DNA of 64,000 nt, taken from the NCBI GenBank assembly GCA_947454955.1, contig CANGLW010000003.1, forward strand, positions 62,001 to 126,000, written 5' to 3'. The stretch's first letter is position 1; every line of letters starts with the position of its first letter. The position numbers and the translations under genes were made by a program. Origin of the DNA: Comamonadaceae bacterium (GTDB lineage: Bacteria; Pseudomonadota; Gammaproteobacteria; Burkholderiales; Burkholderiaceae_C). This document shows positions 43,554-52,340 of this stretch, one piece after another. Under the pieces are notes generated by a model that made no database searches, was not told the origin of the DNA, and saw only the letters and a program-made list of their open reading frames with translations.

Positions 43554-45350
43554 TCAGGCCAGGGCCAAATCGGTGTCCATCAAAGGCGCAGCGCCTGCAC
43601 GCGCGGTGCGTATGAGGGTGGCGGTCTCGGGCATGAGCTTGGCGAAGTAAAAACGCGCGGTCTGCAACTTAGCCGGGTAGAAGGGATCAGCGTTGCCCGC
43701 AGCGATTTCACGCAACGCCACTTGCGCCATGCGCGCAAAGAAATACCCAAACACCAGGTGCCCTGCCACACGCAGGTAGTCCACCGCGGCAGCGCCCACT
43801 TCGTCGGCGTTTTGGAAACCTTTGAAACCAATCTCGGTGGTGAACTTGGTGATTTGCTCACCCAGCACCGCCAGGGGGGTGATGAACTCGGCCATCTTCT
43901 CGTTCACGCCCTCTTCTTCCACCAGCGCGGCCACCAGCTTGCCAAACTTCTTGAGTGTGGCGCCGTTGTTGCCCAGCACTTTGCGGCCCAACAGGTCCAG
44001 CGACTGCACGGTGTTGGTGCCTTCGTAAATCATGTTGATGCGGGCATCGCGCACATACTGCTCCATGCCCCACTCTTTGATGTAGCCGTGGCCACCAAAG
44101 ACCTGCTGGCACATCACCGTGGCTTGGAAGCCGTTGTCAGTCAAAAACGCTTTGATGATGGGCGTGAGCAAGGCCAGCATGTCGGCACTGTCTTTGCGCA
44201 CTTTCTCCTCGGGGTGGTTGAGCTCTTTGTCGAGCAGCAAGGCACAGTAGGTCGCGAGTGCGCGTCCGCCTTCGGCATAGGCTTTGGCCGTGAGCAGCAT
44301 CTTGCGCACATCGGGGTGCACGATGATCGGGTCAGCCGGTTTGTCTTTGGCTTTCACGCCCGAGAGTGAACGCATTTGAATGCGGTCTTTGGCATAGGCC
44401 AAAGCGTTTTGGTAGGCGACTTCGGTCAAGCCCAGTGACTGGTTGCCCACGCCCAAACGCGCGGCGTTCATCATCACAAACATGGCTTGCAAGCCCTTGT
44501 TGGGCTCGCCCACCAGGGTCCCCACCGCGTCGTCCAAAACCATCTGGCAAGTAGCGTTGCCGTGGATGCCCATCTTGTGCTCCAAGCCGCCGCAGTAAAT
44601 ACCGTTGCGCGACCCTACGGAGCCGTCCGCATTCACATTGAACTTGGGCACCACAAAGAGGCTGATGCCTTTGGAACCCACCGGTGCATCAGGCAGACGC
44701 GCCAGCACCAGGTGCACGATGTTGGGGGCCAGGTTGTGTTCACCCGCGCTGATGAAAATCTTCGCGCCATTGATCTTGTACGTGCCATCGGCCTGGGGCT
44801 CGGCCTTGGTGCGCAGCATGCCCAAATCTGTGCCGCAATGCGGCTCGGTCAGGCACATGGTGCCGGTCCATTCACCGCTGACCAGCTTGGGGAGGTACAA
44901 GGCTTTTTGCGCCTCGGTGCCGTGCGCGTGCAAGCACTCGTAAGCGCCGTGGCTCAAGCCGGGGTACATGGTCCAGGCTTGGTTGGCCGAGTTGAGCATC
45001 TCGTAAAAGTTTTGGTTCACCACAAACGGCAAACCTTGCCCCCCGTAGGCCGGGTCACAGCTCAAAGCGGGCCAACCACCGGCCACATACTGGGCATAGG
45101 CCTCTTTGAAACCGGCAGGTGGCGTGACTTCATGGGTGGTTTTGTCGAGTACACAACCTTGCGCGTCCCCACTGATGTTGAGGGGGAACGCCACCTCGGC
45201 TGCGAACTTACCGCCCTCTTCGAGCACAGCGTTGATGGTGTCAACGTCAATGTCTGCGTGCTTGTCGCAGACCTTGAGTTCGTCGACCACGTGGAAAACT
45301 TCATGCATCAAAAATTGCATGTCGCGCAGGGGTGGGGTGTAGCTGGGCAT
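43554..45350 (-). CDS. Acyl-CoA dehydrogenase (large, extended C-terminal domain)
   Basis: This FAD enzyme starts beta-oxidation by 2,3-dehydrogenation of acyl-CoA. The 598-residue protein has the flavin/substrate blocks MCLTEPHCGTDLGMLRTKA and NGAKIFISAGEHNL, the QVFGGHGYIKEW segment, and the catalytic-base region RINMIYEGTNTVQSLDLLGRKV, followed by a long C-terminal domain of about 110 residues. It is first in the fad operon behind a good promoter. Confidence 0.94.
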   Translation of the reverse strand: MPSYTPPLRDMQFLMHEVFHVVDELKVCDKHADIDVDTINAVLEEGGKFAAEVAFPLNISGDAQGCVLDKTTHEVTPPAGFKEAYAQYVAGGWPALSCDPAYGGQGLPFVVNQNFYEMLNSANQAWTMYPGLSHGAYECLHAHGTEAQKALYLPKLVSGEWTGTMCLTEPHCGTDLGMLRTKAEPQADGTYKINGAKIFISAGEHNLAPNIVHLVLARLPDAPVGSKGISLFVVPKFNVNADGSVGSRNGIYCGGLEHKMGIHGNATCQMVLDDAVGTLVGEPNKGLQAMFVMMNAARLGVGNQSLGLTEVAYQNALAYAKDRIQMRSLSGVKAKDKPADPIIVHPDVRKMLLTAKAYAEGGRALATYCALLLDKELNHPEEKVRKDSADMLALLTPIIKAFLTDNGFQATVMCQQVFGGHGYIKEWGMEQYVRDARINMIYEGTNTVQSLDLLGRKVLGNNGATLKKFGKLVAALVEEEGVNEKMAEFITPLAVLGEQITKFTTEIGFKGFQNADEVGAAAVDYLRVAGHLVFGYFFARMAQVALREIAAGNADPFYPAKLQTARFYFAKLMPETATLIRTARAGAAPLMDTDLALA

Positions 45351-45383
45351 GGGGGTCTCCTAGAGATTAATCAAGTGAAGGTA

Positions 45384-45434
45384 TTACGCTCACGCAAAGA
45401 CAAGCGTATGAATTAGCGGGTATTTAGATGTCAA
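45384..45434 (-). promoter_or_regulatory. Candidate promoter and inverted repeat of the beta-oxidation operon
   Basis: On the minus strand TTGACA (45434-45429) and TCATAC (45411-45406) are 17 bases apart. The -35 lies at the very end of the TetR gene. Immediately downstream, TACGCT and AGCGTA (45384-45389 and 45403-45408) form an inverted repeat with a 13-base gap that overlaps the -10, a plausible operator. The regulator bound is not shown. Confidence 0.45.
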
Positions 45435-46102
45435 GCCTTTGAATCACTGGCGTAGCGCAAGATGATGTGTTCAAAGCCACGGTGGGCCCGCTCGATCGAG
45501 CCCGGGGTTTTGAGGAAGCGCGCTTCGTAATGCAAGGCCAAAATCAGGCCGTGGATCTCAAACACAATTTGCGCGGCATCGGTGTCGGCGCGCAGCTGGC
45601 CATCGTGGGTGGCTTGCACCACCGCGCGCTCCACCGCACCCAACCAGGTTTTGACCGAGCTGGCCAGCGCGTCGCGCACGATGCCGGGGCGGTCATCAAA
45701 CTCCACCGCGCCGCTGATGAAAATACAGCCCGACTGAATTTCTTGCGCCACGCGCTTCATCCAGTTGCCAAACAGGGCGCGCAAGCGCGGCAGGCCGCGC
45801 GGCTCGTCGAGCGCGGGGTAAAACACCTCTTGCTCAAAGCGGGTGAAGTACTCGCGCACCACGGAAATCTGCAGCTCTTCACGCGAACCAAAGTGGGCGA
45901 ATACGCCCGACTTGCTCATCTGCGTGACCTCGGCCAGCACACCGATGCTCAGGCCCTCCAGCCCGATCTGCGAGGCCAAACCCAGGGCCGCATCGATGAT
46001 GACCAACTTGGTCTGCTGCCCCTTGTGCAGGGGCGCAGGCTTGGCAGCCAATTTAGGCGCCGGCTCTTTGGCGAGCTTGGTCAGGGGGGTAAGTTCTGTC
46101 AT
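45431..46102 (-). CDS. TetR-family transcriptional regulator, probable beta-oxidation repressor
   Basis: The 223-residue protein has a TetR helix-turn-helix (IGVLAEVTQMSKSGVFAHFGSREEL, about 54-78) and a C-terminal ligand domain. It lies just upstream of, and on the same strand as, the fad operon, so it may control that operon in response to acyl-CoA. An imperfect 12-bp palindrome (46114-46125, ACGAACGGTCGT), 12 bases before its start, resembles a TetR operator and suggests autoregulation. The effector is unknown. Confidence 0.85.
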   Translation of the reverse strand: MTELTPLTKLAKEPAPKLAAKPAPLHKGQQTKLVIIDAALGLASQIGLEGLSIGVLAEVTQMSKSGVFAHFGSREELQISVVREYFTRFEQEVFYPALDEPRGLPRLRALFGNWMKRVAQEIQSGCIFISGAVEFDDRPGIVRDALASSVKTWLGAVERAVVQATHDGQLRADTDAAQIVFEIHGLILALHYEARFLKTPGSIERAHRGFEHIILRYASDSKA

Positions 46103-46113
46103 GGCAAAATAAA

Positions 46114-46125
46114 ACGAACGGTCGT
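46114..46125. promoter_or_regulatory. Candidate TetR operator
   Basis: ACGAACGGTCGT is palindromic except at one base pair and lies just upstream of the TetR-family gene in an AT-rich leader. The sequence type is common for TetR repressors. No copy was recognised upstream of the fad operon. Confidence 0.4.
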
Positions 46126-46211
46126 GCTATTTTGCAACAAAAAAACTGGGCGCGCTAGGGGTCATGCCCTATTTATCGTCACCCCAGGCGCCTAACTTGA
46201 GGCTGGCGTAC

Positions 46212-47567
46212 TTACTTGCGGAAGTAAAACTCGCCCACCACCTGGTCGTAGATGGCGGGGACTTGGTCATGACCGACCGACTTGGCCAGGTTCACTACTT
46301 CGCCACGCACATTGCGAACCACCCGGTCCACACTGATACCAGGCTTTTGCATCTCACGCACGAAGATGCGGGTGAAGAGCCCATTCTTTTCTTTGTCGTT
46401 GGGACCTAGTTTGTCCAGGGCCTGCTGACCGGTGCCCGCAGAGAACACGACCATTTGACCCGTGGCCGCTGTGGTGGGAGCCAAGCCTCGGGCCATGCCA
46501 CCGATCGCACGCCCATTGCTTTTGAAAGGGTTGTCCCGGCAGGCATCCACCACGGCCAAGGTGAATTTGGCGCGCCGCTCGGACATGTCATCCAAGACTC
46601 GCTGCAAAGAGATGCCTTCATCGCGCATCTGTTCTTCGCCCTCGCCTGCCACATCGATGGGCACCAAGTAATTGGAATTGCCCAACTGCACGCCATGGCC
46701 TGCGTAGAAGAAAGCCACCTCATCACCCGCATCCACCTGACTCTTGAAAGCCCGGAGTGCAGCTTTCATTTCTTTCTCTGACAAATCGGTTTTGAGCGTG
46801 ACGTTGTAGCCCACGGTCTTGAGGTTATCGGCCATGACACGTGCGTCTTCTTTGGCGTTGACCAGCTTGGACACAAACTTGTAGCCATCATTGCCAATCA
46901 CCAAGGCTTTGCGGTTGGCAAAGACAGGCAAGGGTTCCAAAACGGCTGGTTGAGGCGCAGCGGCTGCAAGCGCAGGCTGAGAGTTTCTAGCGGCAGCGTC
47001 CGCGCGAAGCCGCGCCAGTTCAGCGGAGAGCTGCAACAACAACTCACGGTCCGTCAGGCTTGCAGTTTGAGGGGACGGCTCTTGTGGTGGGCGCTTGGCT
47101 TCTTGCGGTTTTTTCTCTGGCTCTTTCAGCGAAGCGGTCTGCACCTCTGCTGGCGCACGCGCATCTGCGCCCAAAGCCATGATGAGGTTTTTGGGCAATA
47201 TCGATCGACCGTTATCGACAACCACCACGCAACCACACTCCCGAGGGCAACTCTTGATGGCATTTCCCGCCAGAACTTGATTTCCAAAACCTTGGTTTGA
47301 CGCTCCATTGGTAATAGCAACTGATACGTCTGGGCATGATTCAGATGCAGCCACCACATAAGCGCGAGCAAATGATGCGACTTCTACGATTGGTTTACCC
47401 CAAGCTTTTGGAGTCTTCTTGGAGATGGGCAAATCTGTCAGGCAGCCTTTCTCCCCATCCGGATAAGTCAAGCTCAAACTGGTCGGGCAGGTGTTGGCCT
47501 GCGCTTGGATGGGCATCCAAAAGCACAAGGCGCAGAAGAGAAGTACAAGTTTTTTCAAAGAAGACAA
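46212..47567 (-). CDS. Exported caspase-like (peptidase C14) protein
   Basis: The 451-residue product has a signal peptide (about 1-24, FCALCFWMPIQAQA), a cysteine-containing N-terminal domain (about 27-130; Cys at 27, 42, 78, 107, 111 and 113), a Pro/Gln/Glu-rich linker (about 138-210) and a caspase fold (about 215-451). The catalytic dyad is present: His291 in FFYAGHGVQLG and Cys343 in VVDACRDNPF. Cleavage specificity for Arg/Lys would be typical of such bacterial metacaspase-like proteins. The substrate and role are unknown. Its base composition is somewhat more AT-rich near the 5' end than its neighbours. Confidence 0.85.
   Translation of the reverse strand: MSSLKKLVLLFCALCFWMPIQAQANTCPTSLSLTYPDGEKGCLTDLPISKKTPKAWGKPIVEVASFARAYVVAASESCPDVSVAITNGASNQGFGNQVLAGNAIKSCPRECGCVVVVDNGRSILPKNLIMALGADARAPAEVQTASLKEPEKKPQEAKRPPQEPSPQTASLTDRELLLQLSAELARLRADAAARNSQPALAAAAPQPAVLEPLPVFANRKALVIGNDGYKFVSKLVNAKEDARVMADNLKTVGYNVTLKTDLSEKEMKAALRAFKSQVDAGDEVAFFYAGHGVQLGNSNYLVPIDVAGEGEEQMRDEGISLQRVLDDMSERRAKFTLAVVDACRDNPFKSNGRAIGGMARGLAPTTAATGQMVVFSAGTGQQALDKLGPNDKEKNGLFTRIFVREMQKPGISVDRVVRNVRGEVVNLAKSVGHDQVPAIYDQVVGEFYFRK
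47302..47318. repeat. Possible 17-nt palindromic element (weak) in the caspase-like gene
   Basis: GCTCC-ATTGGTA-ATAGC has an intact right arm and a two-base-changed left arm. It could be chance. Confidence 0.2.
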
Positions 47568-47662
47568 TCGAGCTTGGTCAGGCCATGAACATTGAAGTCT
47601 AGGCCTAACCTTGGGTCGTCACAAGCAGATTTGGCTTTTTTGCTACAAGCAAGCCAACACGC

Positions 47663-48511
47663 TCACTTTTTGTAAGCGATGACCTCTTGGCGCTGCTCAC
47701 CTAGACCTGAAATGCCTAGTGTCATCACATCGCCTTTTTGCAAGAAGCGTTGCGGCTTCATGCCCATGCCCACGCCCGGTGGGGTGCCGGTGGTGATGAC
47801 GTCGCCGGGCATGAGGGTCATGAACTGGCTCACATAGCTCACGATCTTGGCCACGTTGAAGATCATGGTTTTGGTGTTGCCCGTCTGCACGCGCTGGCCA
47901 TTGAGGTCGAGCCACATGTCGAGCTTGAGCGGCTGGGGCAGCTCATCGCGGGTGACCAACCAGGGGCCGATGGGGCCGAAGGTGTCGCAGCCCTTGCCCT
48001 TGTCCCACTGCGAGCCGCGCTCGAGCTGGAAGTTGCGCTCGCTCACGTCGTTGATCAGGCAGTAACCGGCGACAAAATTCAAAGCGTCTTTTTGGGTGAC
48101 GTACTGGGCCTTGGTGCCAATCACGATGCCCAACTCCACCTCCCAGTCGCCTTTGGTCGCGCCCTTGGGCAGCATGACCGGGTCGTTCGGACCCTGGATG
48201 CAGCTGGTGGTTTTCATGAAAATCACCGGCTCGGTGGGGATGGGCATGCCGGCTTCTTTGGCGTGGTCGGTGTAGTTCAGGCCGATGGCCACAAACTTGC
48301 CGATGTTGGCCACGGGGCAGCCCATGCGGGGTTTGCCTTTGACCAAGGGCAGCTTGTCGATTTTGAGTTTGGCTAATTTAGCCAGCACTTTGTCATTGAG
48401 CTGGTCGGGGCCAATGTCGCCCACCACGCCCGACAGATCGCGCAGCTGACCCGCGGCATCCACCAAACCTGGTTTTTCTTTGCCACTCTGACCGTAACGT
48501 ACCAATTTCAT
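47663..48511 (-). CDS. Fumarylacetoacetate hydrolase-family protein
   Basis: The 282-residue protein has the FAH-superfamily metal and catalytic segments: AIGLNYTDHAKEAG, DWEVELGIVIG (the ExE metal ligands), NDVSERNFQ, KGCDTFGPIGPWLV and PGDVITTGTPPGVGMG. Members hydrolyse or decarboxylate C-C bonds of diketo acids in aromatic or ureide catabolism. The substrate cannot be assigned from this context; the neighbours are slmA and the caspase-like gene. The start at 48511 has a usable upstream GGAG. Confidence 0.88.
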   Translation of the reverse strand: MKLVRYGQSGKEKPGLVDAAGQLRDLSGVVGDIGPDQLNDKVLAKLAKLKIDKLPLVKGKPRMGCPVANIGKFVAIGLNYTDHAKEAGMPIPTEPVIFMKTTSCIQGPNDPVMLPKGATKGDWEVELGIVIGTKAQYVTQKDALNFVAGYCLINDVSERNFQLERGSQWDKGKGCDTFGPIGPWLVTRDELPQPLKLDMWLDLNGQRVQTGNTKTMIFNVAKIVSYVSQFMTLMPGDVITTGTPPGVGMGMKPQRFLQKGDVMTLGISGLGEQRQEVIAYKK

Positions 48512-48555
48512 GTTGTCTCCTGGAAAGTGAATGGCGTCATGCGCCGGGAAATGTC

Positions 48556-48572
48556 GCTATTATATTGATAGC
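48556..48572. repeat. 17-nt palindromic element, perfect copy at the 3' end of slmA
   Basis: GCTAT-TATATTG-ATAGC with perfect arms. It covers the last codons and stop of slmA, the same kind of position as the copy at 38249. Confidence 0.75.
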
Positions 48573-49183
48573 ATCAAGGCCAATGATTCTTTGAGCTGTT
48601 GGCTGGCAGGCCGCTTGAAACCCGAGCGCACATATCGCTGCAAACGCCCCATCAACAAGGCCGTGACGGCTGAAGCACAGGTGTTGGCCGCCACCGTGGG
48701 CGTGGGCGAGTTGATGTCGCGCAGACATTGTTTGAAACTGCTCTCGAGCTTGTCGAAATACAGGTTCATGCGTTCTTGCAAACGGGCGTGCTCCAGCACC
48801 AGGGCGTCGCCCACCATCACGCGGCACATGCCTGGGTTCTTCTCGGCAAACTCCACCGTCAGCGTCGCGATCAGCTGCACCTGTTGCACGCCATTCAAGC
48901 CTTGTGCTGCAGCGCGGTCTTGCACCTGGTTGACCAAGGTGAAGGTGCTGGTTTCGATGTAGTCAATCAGCGCCTCGAACATCTGCGCTTTGCTGGCGAA
49001 GTGGCGGTACAGCGCTGCTTCACTCACCCCCAAATGCGCGGCCAATGCTGCGGTGGTGATGCGGTCAGCACCAGGCTGCTCGAGCATGGCAGCCAGCCCC
49101 TGCAAAATTTGCAGACGGCGCTCCCCGGGCTTGAGCCGCTTGCGTGGCTCGTTCTCGGCAGAAGGCTGGTCAGCGGACTCCAT
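48560..49183 (-). CDS. slmA: Nucleoid occlusion factor SlmA (TetR fold)
   Basis: SlmA binds DNA and blocks FtsZ assembly over the nucleoid. The 207 residues have the SlmA-type N-terminus (ERRLQILQGLAAMLEQPGADRITTAALA split across the HTH) and the HTH segment LGVSEAALYRHFASKAQMFEALIDYIE, followed by a C-terminal dimerisation domain. The argB-slmA order, three bases apart, is usual in betaproteobacteria and supports the name. It could in principle be another TetR protein. Confidence 0.88.
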   Translation of the reverse strand: MESADQPSAENEPRKRLKPGERRLQILQGLAAMLEQPGADRITTAALAAHLGVSEAALYRHFASKAQMFEALIDYIETSTFTLVNQVQDRAAAQGLNGVQQVQLIATLTVEFAEKNPGMCRVMVGDALVLEHARLQERMNLYFDKLESSFKQCLRDINSPTPTVAANTCASAVTALLMGRLQRYVRSGFKRPASQQLKESLALMLSI

Positions 49184-49186
49184 AGC

Positions 49187-50149
<963 letters not shown>

Positions 50150-51184
50150 TCAGTGCTTGGCCAGAAAGCCCAGCAGCGCCGCATGGAACTTCTCAGGCAC
50201 TTCCAGGTGCGGCACATGGCCCACACCTTCGAGCTCCACCAACTCACTGCCCGCAATGCGCTCTTTGGCCGCACGCCCCAACACCGGGAAATTGCCCAGT
50301 GGCTTGACCACCTCGGGCGGCGCAAACCGGCGGCCAAACACGGTGCGGTCCAACTGGCCAATCACCAAGAGCGTGGGCGGCTTGAGCTTGGACAAGTCGC
50401 CGTGAATCGGTGCGTCGTAAATCATCTGGTAGGTCAGCGCCGACACATGGGCGTAGCGCGGGTATTCGCTGCTGAGTTGCACACGCGCAAATTGCTCCAC
50501 CATGCGCTCAAAGCCCGGCTGCCAATTGGGGAAGTAGCTCTTGAGGAAGTTGCGGTAAGTCACCGAGGTTTGAGCCATCTCCAACTTGACCAGGTTCTCG
50601 GTTTTTTGCGGGGGGATGCTCAGCACATAGTCTTCCAGGCCCAGCGGGTTTTCCAGCACCAAAGCGGTCACGCGCTGTGGGTGGCGCAGCGCGAAATGCA
50701 CCCCCACCATGCCGCCCATGCTGTTGGCCACCACAGCGGCACGCTCCACCTTGAGGTGATCCATCAGGCGTGCGGTGGTGTCGTTCAACCAGGCGAAGGT
50801 GTAGCGCATCTCGGGTTTAGACGAACGGCCAAAACCAATTTGGTCAGGCGCCAGCACACGGTAGCCTTGTGCGGCCAAGGCGGTGATGGTGCCGCCCCAG
50901 TAGTCTGAACCGAAATTTTTACCGTGCATCAGCACCACGGTTTTACCGTTGGGGTTCACGCCCTGTGGCGGCTTCACATCCATGTAAGCCATTCGCAGCA
51001 ACTTGCCTTCGTGCTCAAACTCAAAGCGCTGCACCGGGTAGGGGTAGGCCCAGCCTTCCATGGCCACGCCCAAAGGCTCGGCATCGGCATAAATCGGAAG
51101 GGGGGCTTGCGCCAGCGAGGGCTGGGCCAACATCAAGCCTGTGGCTGCGCACAAAGCGGTCAAGGCGTGGCGAATTGGGTGCAT
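50150..51184 (-). CDS. Exported alpha/beta-fold hydrolase
   Basis: The 344-residue protein has a signal peptide (about 1-26, LTALCAATGLMLAQPSLAQA) and an alpha/beta hydrolase fold: an oxyanion loop LMHGKNFGSDYWGG, nucleophile elbow VVANSMGGMVGVHFAL, Asp in IGQLDRTV and His in GVGHVPHLE. The elbow is A-N-S-M-G rather than the usual G-x-S-x-G. The ATG at 51184 after GGAGA fits the signal peptide; an upstream start at 51229 is less likely. The substrate is unknown. Confidence 0.85.
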   Translation of the reverse strand: MHPIRHALTALCAATGLMLAQPSLAQAPLPIYADAEPLGVAMEGWAYPYPVQRFEFEHEGKLLRMAYMDVKPPQGVNPNGKTVVLMHGKNFGSDYWGGTITALAAQGYRVLAPDQIGFGRSSKPEMRYTFAWLNDTTARLMDHLKVERAAVVANSMGGMVGVHFALRHPQRVTALVLENPLGLEDYVLSIPPQKTENLVKLEMAQTSVTYRNFLKSYFPNWQPGFERMVEQFARVQLSSEYPRYAHVSALTYQMIYDAPIHGDLSKLKPPTLLVIGQLDRTVFGRRFAPPEVVKPLGNFPVLGRAAKERIAGSELVELEGVGHVPHLEVPEKFHAALLGFLAKH

Positions 51185-51256
51185 GGGTGTCTCCGGTGTT
51201 TGCCGCATGCTAAAGCCACTGGGGCGCATGGCAGCGTTGAAACTACTTAGGGGTGT

Positions 51257-52192
51257 TCAGCCAAAGTTGTGCGCTTGCGCCAACCGGCCCAAACGACCGG
51301 TGATTTCAAAAAACTCACGCACCGTGTCGTCGATGATTTGTGCCGCCGTCTTGACCTCGTCAATCAAGCCCGCACTTTGCCCGGCCAGTGCAGGCGCGGC
51401 TTCCATGTCACCGTCAAAGTACACCTTCAAGATGCCGGAGAGCGCATCGGGCGCCATCACCCCGGCCTCAAAAATCGCCTGGGTGCGCTCTGATTTGAGC
51501 GAGCGTATGCAAGGGGTGGATTTTTTGTTGAGCATCCAGGTGCCGGTTTCGCTGGCGTTGACGATGGCGTTTTTGAAATTGGCATGCACCGGGCTTTCTG
51601 CACAGCTCAAAAAGCGCGTGCCCATCTGCACCGCTTCAGCCCCCAACGCAAAAGCTGCCGCCATGCCGCGCCCATCGCAAATGCCGCCTGCAGCCACCAG
51701 GGGCACATCCACCTTGGCGCGAATGGCTTGCAGCAAGACCAGGGTGGAGACCTCCTCAGGGTTTTTGAAGCCACCGCCCTCGGCGCCCTCCACCACCAAG
51801 CCGTCTATGCCAGCGTCCACACATTTCAAAGCAGCTTCGACGGTGGGCACCGCGTGATAGACCACGATGCCTGCGCTCTTGAGCGGCGCGATGAACTTGG
51901 CCGGGCTGCCGGCAGACGTCGTGACGAACTTCACGCCCGATTCGCAAACGAAGCGCAGCATGGCGTCGTCTTTCAAAAAGCGAATCGGCAGGTTCACCCC
52001 AAAGGGCAAGCCCAGCGCGCTCATTTTTTTGATTTCAGCCTGGCAATTGGCGGTTTCGCCCGATGAGGTTTCGATGATGCCCAAGCCACCCGCTCGCGAG
52101 ACCGCCGAGGCCAAAGGGGTGCGGGCGATCCAGCCCATGGGGGCCTGGATGATGGGGAATTTGGCGCCCGTGTGGGCCAGTACGCGGTTCAT
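51257..52192 (-). CDS. Nitronate monooxygenase family protein
   Basis: This is a 311-residue FMN-dependent TIM-barrel enzyme of the 2-nitropropane dioxygenase/nitronate monooxygenase type, with the N-terminal KFPIIQAPMGWIA, FVTTSAGSPAKFIAPLKSAG, the VVEGAEGGGF flavin region, and AAGGICDGRGMAAAFALGAEAVQMGTRF split across the phosphate loop. It detoxifies nitronates or acts on related substrates. An AAAGGAG lies before the ATG. The family also contains enoyl-ACP reductase-like members, so the exact reaction is not certain. Confidence 0.88.
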   Translation of the reverse strand: MNRVLAHTGAKFPIIQAPMGWIARTPLASAVSRAGGLGIIETSSGETANCQAEIKKMSALGLPFGVNLPIRFLKDDAMLRFVCESGVKFVTTSAGSPAKFIAPLKSAGIVVYHAVPTVEAALKCVDAGIDGLVVEGAEGGGFKNPEEVSTLVLLQAIRAKVDVPLVAAGGICDGRGMAAAFALGAEAVQMGTRFLSCAESPVHANFKNAIVNASETGTWMLNKKSTPCIRSLKSERTQAIFEAGVMAPDALSGILKVYFDGDMEAAPALAGQSAGLIDEVKTAAQIIDDTVREFFEITGRLGRLAQAHNFG

Positions 52193-52340
52193 AAGTCTCC
52201 TTTTGTGGCTTTTGCCTTATTTAATTTATCGCAGGGCTTGCCGATCTTGATGGTCAAGGCGTCATGCCACCGGCCCATTGTCTCAGCCCATCGGCTGTAC
52301 GGGTCAACCGACCTAATGAGCTGGATGAAAGGGGTTAGCG

